Positions 1 to 11,345 of a stretch of DNA of 64,000 nucleotides are shown piece after piece. A program made the translations under genes and the position numbers. Numbering within the stretch: the stretch's first letter is position 1; each line of letters begins with the position of its first letter. Under the pieces are notes generated by a model. The model searched no databases, was not told the origin of the DNA, and saw only the letters and a list, made by a program, of their open reading frames with translations. This stretch comes from Isoetes taiwanensis (lineage: Eukaryota; Streptophyta; Lycopodiopsida; Isoetales; Isoetaceae), in assembly GCA_021234155.1 (NCBI GenBank), contig JAJEKV010000013.1, forward strand, positions 16,161,877 to 16,225,876, read 5' to 3'.

Positions 1-640
1 ACTAAATGTGAGAAGTATTCATGGGAAAAGGTACTTTATAACCTTTATAGATGATTATACAAGGTAGACAAAAGTATACACACTAAGATCTAAGGATCAA
101 GCCTTTGAAGCATTTAAAATCAAGCGTATCGAGAGACAAGCGGTAAAAAAAATCAAGTGCTTAAGAACCCGACAGAGGTGGTGAGTTTGTTTCTTGCAGA
201 TTCAACAAATATTGCTTGCACAATGGAATAAGAAGACAACTTACCTTTCAGATACTCCTCGACAAAAGCGAGTTTGCTGAAAGAAAGAATCGATCCATCT
301 TAAATGCGGTGAGAGCAATGTTAAAACATCTTTACGGCTGCCCAATTACTTATGGGAGGAGGTCAGTCAAGGCAGGGCAAAAAGTTCAAAATAAACCGCC
401 ATCAAGAAGTCTCAATGGAGAATTACCCGATCACTTGTGGTATGGCTCCTATCCCTCGTTTGAATCATTCAAAAGTCTATGGATGTCTTTGGATATGCCC
501 ATGTGCCGGAAGAAACCGTAAGAAAATTAGATGCATGAGCATGCCCGGGTTATCTAGTTGGCTATGACGAGCAAGCAAAAAGGGTATTTGCTGTATGAAC
601 CCATTAAAAGGAAATTAATCTTGGAGCGTAGATGTAATCT
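1..640 (+). pseudogene. Copia integrase core, broken
   Basis: Reading across frames gives FITFIDDYTR-like and LRSKDQAFEAFK-like blocks at 30-120, then NGIRRQL (about 220-245), AERKNRSILNAVRAML (about 275-325), a KSLNGE-x-P-x-x-LWYG-like block (about 400-450) and RKLDA..PGYLVGYDEQAKRVF (about 515-595). These match the order of the copia integrase catalytic core, which inserts the cDNA into the host chromosome, and its C-terminal side. At least four frame changes and several stops separate the blocks. The conserved Glu region (AERKNR) is kept while the reading frame is not. This is an old, non-functional copy. Confidence 0.8.
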
Positions 641-737
641 TTGATGAAGGAACACTTTACGAGGGAATAGAGAGAAAGTCAGAGAGAAAGTAAATATCAA
701 GACGGATAATAGTGATGATGAGAAGAAATTTGCTGAT

Positions 738-1724
738 TTGTATTATGACAGTTCTGATGATGAAGATAGTCACAAAAAATCAGCAGGGAAATCAGATGAT
801 CAAATGGAAGGGTCAGATTCTAATAATAAAGTAGACAGTCATGGAGAAGTTATAGAGCCTGTAGAGCCTGAAGACAGACCTATGGGCAAAAGAAGAAGAA
901 AAACTGAAGCAGAAAGACTTAGGGCTGATCTGAACATTGAACCTGAGTTGTTTGGAAGAGGAGAAGAGGGAAAAAGCAAAAGACTCAGAAATGAAATTGA
1001 TACTATAATGGAAATTGAATTGGATACTATAATGGCAATACTTGAACCTAATGTGCCTGCTAGCTATGAGGAAGCAATAAATGGAGTAGACTCAAGAGAA
1101 TGGCAGCAAGCCATGAAAGAAGAGATGAATGCCTTTGAGAGAACATGCACGTATGAAATTGTTGAGAAACCACAGGGGAAAAACATTGTAGAAAATAAAT
1201 GGATTTATAAGCTTAAATCTGATTCAGATGGGAAAGGACAGAAGTATAAAGCCAGGCTGGTAGCCAAGGGCTTTTCACAAAAGAAAGGGCTGGACTATGA
1301 TGAGACATTCTCACCAATAGTCAAACTATCTAGCATACGCATGCTACTTGCTTTTGCCAATGCTAGAAACCTGGAAATACATCATATGGATGTAAGTACT
1401 GCTTTTTTAAATGCCAAGCTAGATGAAGAAATCTTCATGAAGCCTCCAAAAGGGTTTGAAGCAGGAAATGGCATGGTATGGAAGTTGAATAAAGCAGTGT
1501 ATGGTTTAAAACAAGCTCCTAGGCAGTGGTATATTTGCATGGACGAATATCTCAGAGAAAAGGAGTTCTCAAAGCTGCAAACAGATGGAAATATTTATGT
1601 GGTAAGACAAGGAGATGACTTTTGTATTATTGCATTATATGTAGATGACTGCATTATGATTGCTAATTCTATGACTTGCCTGAATAAATGCAAAAATGAG
1701 TACTTAAAGACCGATTCAAAATAG
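738..1724 (+). pseudogene. Copia reverse transcriptase (main open segment, 328 codons)
   Basis: This is the longest open stretch of the element. Residues 1-100 are an acidic/basic linker (DSSDDEDS, KRRRK). From about residue 105 the copia RT signature follows: PASYEEAINGVDSREW..AMKEEM, NKWIYKLK, KARLVAKGF.Q..G.DY.ETFSP, MDVSTAFLNA, VYGLKQAPRQW and the catalytic YVDD at 1638-1649. A TAG at 1722-1724 ends it inside the RT domain where other copia proteins continue, and the continuation is recognisable downstream. A short internal duplication (DTIME..DTIMA) lies at about 995-1040. No functional product is expected, although both catalytic Asp residues of YVDD survive. Confidence 0.88.
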
Positions 1725-2640
1725 CCGGACTTAGGAGAACTGCGAGAAATTTTAGGAATTGAAGTTCACAGAGATCGAGGTAATATGAAGTTGTCTCTCA
1801 CTCAAACTGCAAATATACAAGGCATGCTAAAAAGATTTGGCATGGAATCCTGTAAATCAGTAAATACACCATTAGTTCCAGGGCATAAGATCTCAGAGGA
1901 TATGTGTCCTAAAACAATGAAAGAATCTGAAGAAATGGAAGGCACTCCTTTCAGGGAATTGATTGGATGTTTGCTCTATGTATCCAAGCGCACAAACGGC
2001 GACATTGCTTTACGTAAGTCTGGCCAGTAGATACTTAAACAATCCAGGGAAGATGCATTGGATGGCAGCAAAGAGAGTGTTGCGATTCCTTAAAGGAACT
2101 CAAGAACAGGGTATTTGCTATTTTAGTAATGATATGACACTCATGGGATATTGTGATGCATGGGCATCAGGATTTGGGCTACTTGAGGAAATCAACATCG
2201 GATTTTCTCTCTTACTTGGAGGAGGGTCCGTTGCATGGAAATCAAAAAGCAATCAAGTATTGCTATGTCTACCGAGGCGAGAATATGCCGCCACCACACT
2301 TGCGACCAAGGAGATCATATGGGCCGGAGAGAATGTTAAATGAACTTGACATTATACAAAGAGATCCAACTGTATTATTGTGTGACAGCCAAAGCTGCAT
2401 AGCTATCACTAGAAATCCAGTCCTTCACCAAAGAACTAAGCATATTGAACTGAGCATGCATTTTATACGAGAAATGGTTACTCAAAAGCAAATTCGATTA
2501 CAATATGTTGTTAATTACCTAAAGCGGCCATGAACATATTTACAAAGGCATTGACACAAGTCAAGTTTGATAAATTCAAACAAATACTTGGTGTCACTGG
2601 TTCATTAGGAAGATATTGAGATGTCTTGAAACATTAGAAA
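1725..2640 (+). pseudogene. Copia RT C-terminus and RNase H, frameshifted
   Basis: Three overlapping frames carry consecutive parts of the domain: GELREILGIEV and LSLTQTANIQGMLKRFGM (about 1730-1850), FRELIGCLLYVS (about 1950-1985), MHWMAAKRVLRFLKGT (about 2050-2100), YCDA.WAS with one Asp codon missing from the usual YCDADWA (about 2150-2170), CDSQSCIAI (about 2380-2410) and LHQRTKHIELSMHFIRE (about 2425-2475). RNase H degrades the RNA of the RNA:DNA hybrid during cDNA synthesis. Frame changes near 1780, 1990, 2180 and 2340 show it is dead. Confidence 0.82.
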
Positions 2641-2850
2641 GGAAATCTGAATCTGTCGAGGTCGCAGCGAGATTACTAAGACAAAGTTGCTTATTATGAC
2701 ATTCAAAACACATGTCGGACCGATATGTTTTGAGAGGGAACTTATACTAAAGATTCGTAATTGTTGAATCGAATAGTGCCTTTATCCAAGAAGATCATGT
2801 TCCAATAATTTGGGTTGAATCACATCTGGTTGAAGCAGAACAATGATCTG

Positions 2851-3150
2851 AAGAGGGAATGTTGAAGATGTCAGATCATTGTATCATTGTTTTGAGATCA
2901 TTATGGTCTTATAAGCATTATCACCTTAATGGTTATTAAGGTTTGAGTTCCAATGGTTAAAACGAGCCAAAATATTATGACCCGAAATGTTTCCACATTT
3001 GGGTATATTGTGCTGGACGAATAACATCTAGCCATGTTTGCTTTCAAATCTCGGTCATGGCTTAACAGTCGGCCTTAGCCAGATCGGGACCATAACCGTC
3101 GGAGCTGTACAATATTAAGGTAGTAAAATCTGTAAGGATTGATCCGATGG
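2851..3150 (+). repeat. Putative polypurine tract and 3' LTR of the copia element
   Basis: A purine run AAGAGGGAA at 2851-2859 is followed at once by TGTTGAAGATG at 2860, the usual start of a plant copia LTR. It lies about 220 bases after the end of the RNase H region, a normal spacing. No clear CA end or target duplication was found, so the right limit is a guess. Confidence 0.45.
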
Positions 3151-3173
3151 ATTGATCCGTCAAATAGATAAGC

Positions 3174-3480
3174 AAAACACAAGGCTCCCAAAAAAAAATC
3201 ATTACCAGTTTTTCAAAATTGTTTTTACATGAAACCACTAGAATAAAGTGATATCACTAAGTGGGTTAATATGTTGAATAACCACTGCTAGTTACATAGT
3301 GTGGTTCTTACTTATGGTTTATTATTCTAGTTTATCACCATTATTCACCTTAATGGTTCTTTATAGTAGTTTGTTTGTTTGGTTAATAATAGTGCTTTAT
3401 TATTGTGTTTTACAAATGCGGTACATTTAATACTATAGACCATAAACCATTAGCGAAAAATGTCTAATTGAATGTGCAAT
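3174..3480. repeat. AT-rich sequence starting with CACAAGG-CTCCCAAAA
   Basis: It begins CACAAGGCTCCCAAAA and continues as AT-rich DNA rich in AACCACTA and its complement TAGTGGTT. Similar end motifs, direct or inverted, occur near 5814, 13848 and 22578, always beside AACCACTA-rich DNA. This fits a family of non-coding, possibly terminal-inverted-repeat elements. No matching right end was found close by, so the length of this copy is not known. Confidence 0.3.
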
Positions 3481-3536
3481 CTAGTGTGGTTTCCAAAATA
3501 AGATGTCTATATTTTTTCATATGAATCAATGCTCTC

Positions 3537-3588
3537 CCATGTGATAAAATCCTTCCTTCCTTCCTTCCTTCCTTCCATGTGATAAAAT
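3537..3588. repeat. (CCTT)6 between two perfect 14-bp direct repeats
   Basis: CCATGTGATAAAAT occurs at 3537-3550 and again at 3575-3588, with six CCTT units (3551-3574) exactly between. This has the form of a target-site duplication around a minimal insert consisting of only a tetranucleotide run. CCTT runs also end LINE-like sequence elsewhere in the window (near 60670). A local tandem duplication that later expanded would look the same. Confidence 0.7.
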
Positions 3589-4630
3589 GTGCCAATTTCT
3601 TTAATAAAATATTATAGGCTAAGCGATAATGGTTTTGCCAACAAGGTAGTGAGGGCTTTCATCTTTGTATTAGGACGAATCAATACTGCTTTGGACAATG
3701 TAATTACTATTGGTTTATCAAGTATAAGAAGGCATACTCAATTAAAAATCATTGCCACTTTGAATGCATACTTATTGCGAGTTTTTCCATCAAACATTTA
3801 ATGTTTTATTATAAGGATTGGTATTAGTTTCTATAACAAAAAGACATAATCTATATACAAGTCTATCTAGTGTATTGATGCAAGCTATCAAAACATCAAA
3901 TGTTTTTTAATTAAAGCAGCATATGTGTCTAAAACATTATGATTGGTGCCCAGGGATTTGAACCCTAGTATTTCCATTTTCCCATACACAATTTTTGGGT
4001 AGCATAAGAAACACATTGGAGTGTTTCTTTGAAGTTGACATCTTCATTCTCAAGAGATAATCTATCTGGAACAATGCTCTGTAGATTCAACATCTAAAGT
4101 TGTCATTGTGTATACTTAAATTCAATCTTGCAACAAAGTCCAAAAAAGGTTCAGCAATATGAACGGCCATCAACAGATAAATGATCAAGGAAAATTGTAG
4201 AGGCCATTTTACCTTGTGATTCAGCAAAAACTTCCTTAATATCAGCATTTTTTTCATCTCCATACAAAGCAGAAATGGGTCTCAAATATTCCACTCTCTT
4301 GGTGAGATCTATTGAAATTGAATCTTCATGGAAGGACTATTGCTACTTTGGTTCTTTGGATTATTGATACTATATTTGCATTTGTTATTGTATCCTTGCA
4401 ATCTTGAACATTATCGATCTGCAAAAATGAACGCTTCTTTGAAATCAAATCGAGCTAAAACACATTAAAGAATATGCTTGCATTTGCAATGTTAATAGGA
4501 ATCTCATTGTCACTTTTGAGATACTTGGCGAACATAAGTTCGTTGACTAAAATGTCTTCGGTGGTCGAATGTATTTGTGCACAATTAAAGCGACTTTCTT
4601 GTTAACGATCACGGGCGACATCTTGGACCC
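3589..4630. other. Intergenic, AT-rich; one pol III B-box-like motif
   Basis: No convincing gene. A 70-codon open frame on plus (3589-3801) has no recognisable domain. At 3960-3985 the minus strand reads GGGTTCAAATCCC, a tRNA T-arm/B-box-like sequence, but no cloverleaf or A box could be fitted upstream, so an old SINE is the most that can be proposed. Confidence 0.4.
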
Positions 4631-4637
4631 ATCGCTC

Positions 4638-4963
4638 CTAATATTGCCGGTCATTCTCTATTTCTTTTGGAATTGTCCCTCTTGCTCTTCTTGAAATAAG
4701 AGGAAAGAACAACGCAAAGACAATTTTCGGTGATCCGTGCGTTGCACAATCAACAATTTTCGATTCAAGTCTTGCCTCCAATCCACAATCCAAAAGTTCA
4801 CACTTCTTGACCTTGTAATTTCCTTGATGCATAATTTGCAAGTTTGAGTTGAGATTGTTTGTTGCGACCTTCTTGTTGAATGAATGGTGAAGAAGGTCCC
4901 TCTCTTTCCTAAGATTTCAAGAAATGACTTGACCTTTTTCTCGTATAATGGTGCGGGATGCAC
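4638..4963 (-). other. Unrecognised minus-strand open frames, possibly old coding debris
   Basis: Two overlapping minus frames (67 and 101 codons) contain a stretch reading CELLDCGLEARLESK and ISRRARGTIPKEIEND. It looks protein-like in composition, but I recognise no family. Downstream on minus (to about 4200) further short fragments such as HKYIRPPK and FDFKEAFIF appear in changing frames. The pattern fits a decayed transposon gene. Short chance frames are the alternative. Confidence 0.2.
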
Positions 4964-7380
4964 TTTTATTCCCCAATATTTTTCTTAGAACCGTTCCATG
5001 CCCACATTTTTCTTTTCCTCTAACATTTTTCCAGTTTCATCAACATTAGCGGAGGGCTGAATTTGAAATGTAGTAACTTTTAGAATGCCACACATGCTTA
5101 CCCTTATTAATATCGTCCCTCTACTTGGGTCCTTAGCCTCTTGCTTGTCCTCTTGATTGTCCGAGACACGCTACACCGCTTATCTGCGGTTGAGTTTTGT
5201 GAATGGCAATTGTAAAATGTTGACAATTTCAACATACGTTTCTCAACCGCCATTATAACTTTGTGAATCTCGATTGTAGCGAGAACATAGAGCAGAAAAA
5301 CAATATATTAAAATAGCAAACACAAAAACTCATCATGGCTATACCAATGTGGCAAAGCCAGTGGATGTTTTGGATGTGTAGACCCTGTTTCGAATTATGT
5401 CACTTTGGGCGGTAAGAACGTTGTGAGGCTCAATTCTTGAGGCCATCCTAAAGCGTAAAATAGAAGGTTATTAAGCTTGAAGTTAGAAATATATATGTAA
5501 ATGCTAGCAATAAAAGTCTCGTGTATAGAATAAGCAAGGCCCTTAACACAATCTTTGCTAGTATGGATAGTATGAGTCGCTGCTAGGATTGTGAATCTAA
5601 AATGGACTTGAGAAAGGCCATTCACATTATCTCCCTACAACCGCCACAACTAAAGACTGTAATGTTCTTGAAAATAGTTTTATGTCATGAGATCCGATTA
5701 GAATGGCATATGAAGTCTCACTTTGTGAAAAAAATCAAACAATACGCTATATAATCTTTTCAAAAATCTGAAGGATCAGTGATTAGATGCTCATTGCATC
5801 CTTCTCACAAGGCATCCAAAATAAAAAAACTACATGGTTTTTCCCATGGTTATGACTAGAAAACCATTCCACAAAACCAATGGGTCTTTGTGGGTTAATT
5901 TCATTAAAAACCATATGAGGCTAAAGTACTTGGTTTTCTTGTAAGGTTCATTAGGGTGGTATTATGGCATGGAAATTGCTAACGGCTCCTTCCTAGTGTT
6001 TGTCAAAGTGGTATTTTATGTTGGTAAATGGATGTGGTATATTATAATGTTTTAGAGGTAGGGTTTCCCAATGTGGTATAATATGGTGGTTGTGGATGTG
6101 GCTTGATGTCGCGGCTCTATTTATATGATTTTATGATGTGGTTAGTTATTGTGGTAAATGCACACTCGCGATGTGTTATATGCAATAAATCACCATTATT
6201 TAATTAGTTGAAGTGTTTAGGTTATTGTATTAAAACACTACTATGTTTATCAAACTTAGATCTAATTGTTAGTTGTAGAAATGCATGGTTTTGTAGTACA
6301 CTAGATTCATGGTTATCATTTATAAACAAGTGTTGCTATATAGTCTAAAGCATTTCAAATTACTAGACTAAACTATTAAGGATTATGGATGGTTTCTTAT
6401 GTATTGTAGTACTTATTAAGGTTGGTAATCCACTAATGGCTTTTAGTCTAAAGCATTCCAACTATTGCATGGAAAAACATGCCTATCTTTACACTCAAGA
6501 TGTACTCGTTAAGGATGATAACCCACTAACGTTTCTATTCTTAAGCTTCTTAAGTTTTTGCATATAAAGACTTGCAATCTTTCCACTAAATATATAATAG
6601 TTTTTTCAATCATACACGCAATGGTGAAGATGACAAATCACTACATTTCTATGATCCGAAGCACTTTTAGTTTATGAATGAAAACCATAGCAATCTTATT
6701 AATTATCCATGTACATCTTTGTACAATGACTGCATAGTTTCTTAACATGTACGTATAGTGTTTATGATTAAATGCATTGCGTGCTCAACATATACCTCTA
6801 GTGCTTAAGACTACTTAACCATAAATGCTTTTCACATCCAAGCAGTTAAGTTTAGACTAAAACAACTACTTAAAGTGTAGTGGTCTTTTGCATGGTTTCG
6901 TAACATTGTAGGGTTCTTAAACTGCTACTACTTTTAGAGATGAAAGCATTTGTATTTAAATGTTTTTTCCTTGCGTGGTATTTACAAGAACCACTACTAC
7001 TTTTGTTGAAATGATATTTACATGTTTTTTCCTTTTGGTTTCACTATAACTCCAAAATTTGCTCTATGCATAGTTTTTTGCCGTTCTTTTTGGAAAAAAA
7101 CACCACCTAAAGTCCATGCGTAATATTATTCCGAAAATGCTAGAAACAATGGGTAATTTTTTAGAGTGGTTTTTCACAAACAAAAAACGCTTTTAGATTA
7201 CACAAAACGTTAACTAGATTATAATTTAACAGAATATTAGATCGATTACAGTTTAGCAAAATGGAAAGAAACTTTTTTTATGCTGAACACATACAATAAA
7301 TTTCAATCACAGAGTAAATTTTAATGCCTGACTTCTGCAACTAGAGGAAGACAAACAGAGGAAAACAACAAACGAAGATC
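4964..7380. other. Intergenic, AT-rich, AACCACTA-type repeats from 5807
   Basis: No gene could be supported. A 9-bp inverted pair (GCGGTTGAG near 5181 and CTCAACCGC near 5243) could form a weak hairpin. From 5814 (CACAAGGCATCCAAAA) to about 7060 the DNA is rich in AACCAT/AACCACT motifs in both orientations, like the stretches at 3.2, 13 and 22 kb. Confidence 0.4.
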
Positions 7381-7392
7381 TGTAACATCATC

Positions 7393-7620
7393 TTAAACAA
7401 AAGCTAGCCTCAAATCTGCAGAGAAATGGTTCATTCTGACTTTTGCATGCATGTCTCCGAGCCAACTGAGAGTGCTGCCGGGTTTCCTTAGGTCCTTCAA
7501 AATCAGGTTCTGCATGAATCTCCACCTCGGTTTCACATATTCTTGGGATATTCTGCTCTCATCTCCCGTCCCGAGGGTTACCTGGATGCTTACTTCCTTC
7601 TCTCTACCAAAGCATCTCAA
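7393..7620 (-). other. 75-codon open frame downstream of the exon set at 7.8-8.9 kb
   Basis: The minus frame reads a plausible, charged sequence with PRWRFMQNLILKDLRK and MHAKVRMNHF and ends in TAA at 7393-7395. It has no ATG start (the first codon is TTG). The plus strand is also open over most of the same stretch (7451-7633), so coding status is uncertain. It may be 3' untranslated sequence of the gene at 7818-8907, or a separate terminal exon. No family recognised. Confidence 0.25.
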
Positions 7621-7817
7621 AGAAATTGATTAGGTATACTTCACATGTGGGACAAATCAATAGAATCAGGGATTGTTTCAGGTATTCTATTCACTTGATC
7701 AAAAGACAAAATCAGTGTGGTTGAATGCCACAAAGAAAATGGCTTCCAATTGTTGGCGCCTCTGCAAGTGCCAGTATCCACTGGATAGTTTTAACTTGTA
7801 ATATGCAACAGTAGAAT

Positions 7818-8907
7818 TTATTGAATCTTCTGATGTCCATCTGCAATTCTGTCTAATGGCCCTATTTCCATGATGTGTTCCTCGGAGTCAGATACTTCCA
7901 AAGCCTGCAAAGCCTGCATACAAATGAGAAATTATAGGCTGCAATATAAGGCTAGTTAGTTTCAGAAAAGCTTGTTACTAATGAAGCAAATTATTCTGGA
8001 CAGTAGCCACCTTTTGTTTCAGACTAAATCACTTACCGAATCCCCAACCAGGTTGTACACCACAACGGTTGCAAAACCAATAATTCTGATAATCAGCATG
8101 CACAAATAATGCACAAAAGCATGATGTTGCAATAATCCTGTCAGTGAACTTGGATCCCTTGCCCGCCTGCACCATATGATTATGGTTACCATGTTGCATC
8201 ATAAAACCTCCCGAACCTTGCAAAATTACGTTGTTTGTAACGGTATCTGTTAATCAAAAACAATCATGGGCACCCAGCAGAAAAGCAGTAGCTCCCCTGT
8301 AAAGATTCAACAGTAAAAACCCCTAACCAGTCCACAAACTTTTTTAATGCCATATGGCAGCAATGCGAGCAATCTGCCTAGCATATTCCAGAAACCCTGT
8401 TCTGGAAGCTAACCTAAAGCTTAATTCCATTTCTGAAAATCTTTCTGCATTGCCATGTGTATAGTCTTCTCAAAGACTATACAGATTCCTGTAAGTTGTG
8501 ACATGCTTTAGCATTTAAAGCAGAGTCTATGTTAACGCCCAACATGCTCTTAAACCCAAATTTTTGTGCCAAGAAAATAGAGATATCCTTCATTACAACC
8601 AATATTAAGGCACATCCCATTTTCAAACCACTGTTTTCTGAAAAGCTGAAGCTGAGGCAGGAAATGGCCAATACTATAATCGGAATATCAGATCCTCGTT
8701 TACCTGCCAGCAGATTTGCACCTTGAGTAGTTAACCCCCTTTGGACAGAAGAAGAAAACATGAAAGAGGGCAAACGAGTTTGTCTATTCATACCTGTTCT
8801 GTTATGTGCCTCAAGAACTGCATCTCCAGCAAAAAAAGAGATAATTTTTTAAATGATTCAGGAGAGCCAGCCAAGTGTAGCCAGCCCTCCAATCCTATTG
8901 AATCCAT
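7818..8907 (-). CDS. Unidentified four-exon gene, predicted small membrane protein (124 aa model)
   Basis: I built this from splice signals on the minus strand. Exon blocks are 8907-8794, 8738-8704, 8166-8037 and 7913-7818. Donors are GTATGA, GTAAAC and GTAAGT. Acceptors are AG after pyrimidine-rich DNA (8740-8739), GTGCAG (8168-8167) and TATGCAG (7915-7914). All three junction phases agree, giving one open frame of 124 codons plus TAA. The first block starts MDSIGLEGWLHLAG and is Leu-rich (SLFLLEMQFL). The third block holds a likely membrane helix (YLCMLIIRIIGFATVVVY). The last is acidic (EVSDSEEHIME). I do not recognise the family. The ATG may not be the true start, since an upstream exon is possible. 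Chance phase agreement cannot be excluded without transcripts. Confidence 0.4.
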
Positions 8908-9099
8908 GCTTTTGTTGTGAAATAAGACCTGCCATATTTTTTTGCTGCTACAGACCTAACCGGCCTCTGCTTTTTGCTCTGACGTTTTAAAGTTGCCTAT
9001 TACTGGAGTTTTACCAGAAGATCAACACAAGAAAAATAAAAGAAGACAGATCTGCCATTAGTTACCGCCATAGCCTTCCACCTTTTGCTCCCACCTTCT

Positions 9100-10500
9100 G
9101 CATCAAATCCACAAAACGGTTGTTTCATGCTTCCTATCCACTCCACCTCCGCTTGAACGATGCCTGGGAAACAAGGCAAGGCAAGTCAGACTTTGGAAAC
9201 AAGGTAAAAGGCAAGTCGAACAGAGAAAAAAGGCATGGCGGCAAGGCAATCCGCAAGTCGAACTTACTAGAATGCAAGGCAAAGCGCTAAGCGAAGGCGA
9301 CCTGGAAACATGGCGGCAAAGGCAAAGTCGAAGGCGGCAATGCAAAACCCATGGCGGCAACACAAAATTTGCTCGATCTGCCAGACATTCAAATTTCAGC
9401 CAATAACATGTTAGGACCCGGATCAAGATCTCCACCGTTCATCTCTGCCCTTAAAAATATGCCATATTTTATTTTTCACATGCTACGAACTTAATATTTT
9501 TTATCAATTCATTAATCCTAGCATAGTTTGGACTTCATTACTTAATGGGAAGTTTTCATTTTATCTTTGGGGCCGTTGATGGGAGGAATATTCCTCCCTT
9601 TATGCCAAATCAAGGGCCTTCTCTTTTTTGGAGGCAAGGACCCATACAAATTTCAAAGGTGCACAGAAAACAGAACCAACCATTGGCCTGACATGGCCGT
9701 AAAATTCAAAATACCAAATCGCACACAACAAGCACTTTACTACTACCGACTAACCAGGCTCCATCGTGCAAAGCGGTTACCTTTGTAATCCGCATGTCGA
9801 TCATATGGTTGAAGCAAAGCAAAAAACACCCATTCAATAAGCTACTCTCGTCTATCCATCTTTGCTATTCATCTCTCATGTGGGATTTGAACCCGCGGTA
9901 CCAAAACTTCCAAATAGAGAAACAAAAAAGAGAAGCAAAGAGGGCGCAGAAACTACTTCGAGGGCACCTTCCGGATGACTTTTAGACTACTTCTTTCACA
10001 TAATATAGAAAGGCGGATGAGAAGCAACGACCACAGATCATCTAACGAGGCCACCAAACCCCTGCCTTTGCTCGCGCAATCAAACATTTGCCTTGCTCTG
10101 CTCTAATGGCGCCCATAAGATTTATTCTTTGGTCTCCGATGTTGCATTGATTTGATGCTCCAGTGCCCGCTATCTGCTTTGATGCCTGTAACAAGTAAAA
10201 CTGCAAGAAGAAAGCGGAGGAATCGAACGAGCTCTAAGAAAAAAGGGATGCTGGTCTTATCTATTCCCTAGAAAAGCGGTCCCCTACCCTTTGCAAAAAA
10301 AATACATTCTAAAAACCTAAAAAGCAAATATGACCACTAAATGAAAATAAGCTACTCTAACCCTGCAAAACATACGGTTTCACATACTATACAGGATAGG
10401 AATCATAGTCCAAACCATGCGAGAGAGGCCCTTTCCCAATACCAAACGGATTGGGTAAACTTAATTTAGATCACTCTAACATAGATTAAACATTACACGA
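9100..10500. other. Intergenic; GGCAAGTCGAA-like low-complexity patch at 9165-9365
   Basis: An irregular purine-rich patch repeats GGCAAG, GTCGAA and GGCGGCAA words without a fixed period. Near 9881-9895 the minus strand has a GGGTTCAAATCCC T-arm-like motif without a foldable tRNA. The two short plus frames at 9567-9985 have no recognised domain. Nothing else found. Confidence 0.4.
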
Positions 10501-11000
10501 ATTTAAAAAAAGTTTGCTCATAAAGGCCCTCTTCTGGTTTTTCCTAGCCCTACAATTGTTAACGGCTCTGTGGGCGGCAGAAGCATGCAACGGATTTGCT
10601 CCAGATTTGCTCCAACAAGATGGCAACTATGGATTTGTGGGTGGGTGTTTCCTTGTTTTCTACTTCCATAAGAGGCGGCGATGGCGGAGCGCTTCATCAG
10701 CGATGGTGCCGCCAGCATTTTTGCATAATACGCCGGATTTTTTGCTTTGGCGATATTCGATCCTTGCTTTGAAAATCGAGCGAAAAGCGGGATGAGAAAA
10801 GCGGAGAAGTGGTGCACATGATGTTGGAAGGATGTTTTGCTGCTGCATTCGTAAATTAGATTTGATATTATTATCTTGCCTTGAAAAAGAACCAATTGGA
10901 TCTGCCAAATTCTGCTTCCAATCCTTGCAACAGCTCTTAAATGAAGGCCTTGGCTAAGCTATGGCATGACCGATTGGGAAGCTCTTCTCCAAGCCCTACA
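10501..11000. other. Region open on both strands, no identifiable gene
   Basis: A 93-codon plus frame (10514-10795, TTG start) begins hydrophobic (FWFFLALQLLTALWAAEA), which resembles a signal peptide. A 125-codon minus frame covers the same DNA. Codon choice does not decide between them, and neither matches a family known to me. A GGCGGCGATGGCGG stretch on plus resembles plant first-exon composition. Probably non-coding. Confidence 0.2.
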
Positions 11001-11007
11001 AAGCATC

Positions 11008-11345
11008 AAATGGAGCCCATGTGGCATGTTTAAGCCCACGTGGCATGTTAGAGTGGGTGTGGCATGTTTGAGCCAACTAGGTGGCATGGTGGATCCTAGT
11101 TGTACAACATTTGAACCATAAAAAAATAACATATGAAATCAATTAGATCATTGAAAAATATTTCATTAGACATGGCTTTTTTAGGCCATTAATGTTTAAA
11201 TTGGAATGTCGGAGCCACCTTGGCATGTTGGAGCCTTGAAATCAATTAAACCATTAAAAAATATTTCATTAGAAATGGCATTTTTAGGCTATTAATGTTT
11301 GAATTGGAATGTTGGAGCCACTTGGCATGTTGGAGCCTAGGTGGC
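11008..11345 (+). repeat. Minisatellite island 1 (GGCATGTTKGAGCC) and a 104-bp tandem duplication
   Basis: Short words GGCATGTTTGAGCC / GGCATGTTGGAGCC recur at 11008-11100 and 11205-11340, the same unit as the large arrays at 28.6-29.9 and 33.1-33.8 kb and in the same orientation. Between them a unit of about 104 bp is duplicated in tandem (11135-11238 and 11239-11338), each beginning GAAATCAATTA and ending TTGGCATGTTGGAGCC. A related AT-rich spacer lies at 28826-28920. Confidence 0.7.

Larger units (their letters stand above)
1..3150 (+). mobile_element. Decayed Ty1/copia LTR retrotransposon, 5' part outside window
   Basis: The order integrase, reverse transcriptase, RNase H, then a purine tract followed by TGTTG is the copia order. 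GAG and protease would lie to the left of position 1 and are not visible. The coding region is interrupted by many frameshifts and stops, so the copy cannot make a full polyprotein. The 5' LTR and primer-binding site are outside the window, so the LTRs cannot be compared for age. The 3' LTR start is placed near 2860 from the tract-plus-TG signature; its end is not clear and the right boundary given here is approximate. Confidence 0.85.

Noticed and set aside
3955-4035. tRNA gene on minus (T-arm-like GGGTTCAAATCCC)
   Set aside because: No acceptor pairing, anticodon arm or A box could be fitted; at most an old SINE B box.
9800-9990. tRNA gene on minus (GGGTTCAAATCCC at 9881-9895)
   Set aside because: T-stem has a mismatch and no cloverleaf could be built upstream.
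10514-10600. Secreted protein with signal peptide on plus
   Set aside because: No ATG, and the opposite strand is equally open; the hydrophobic start can come from T-rich DNA.
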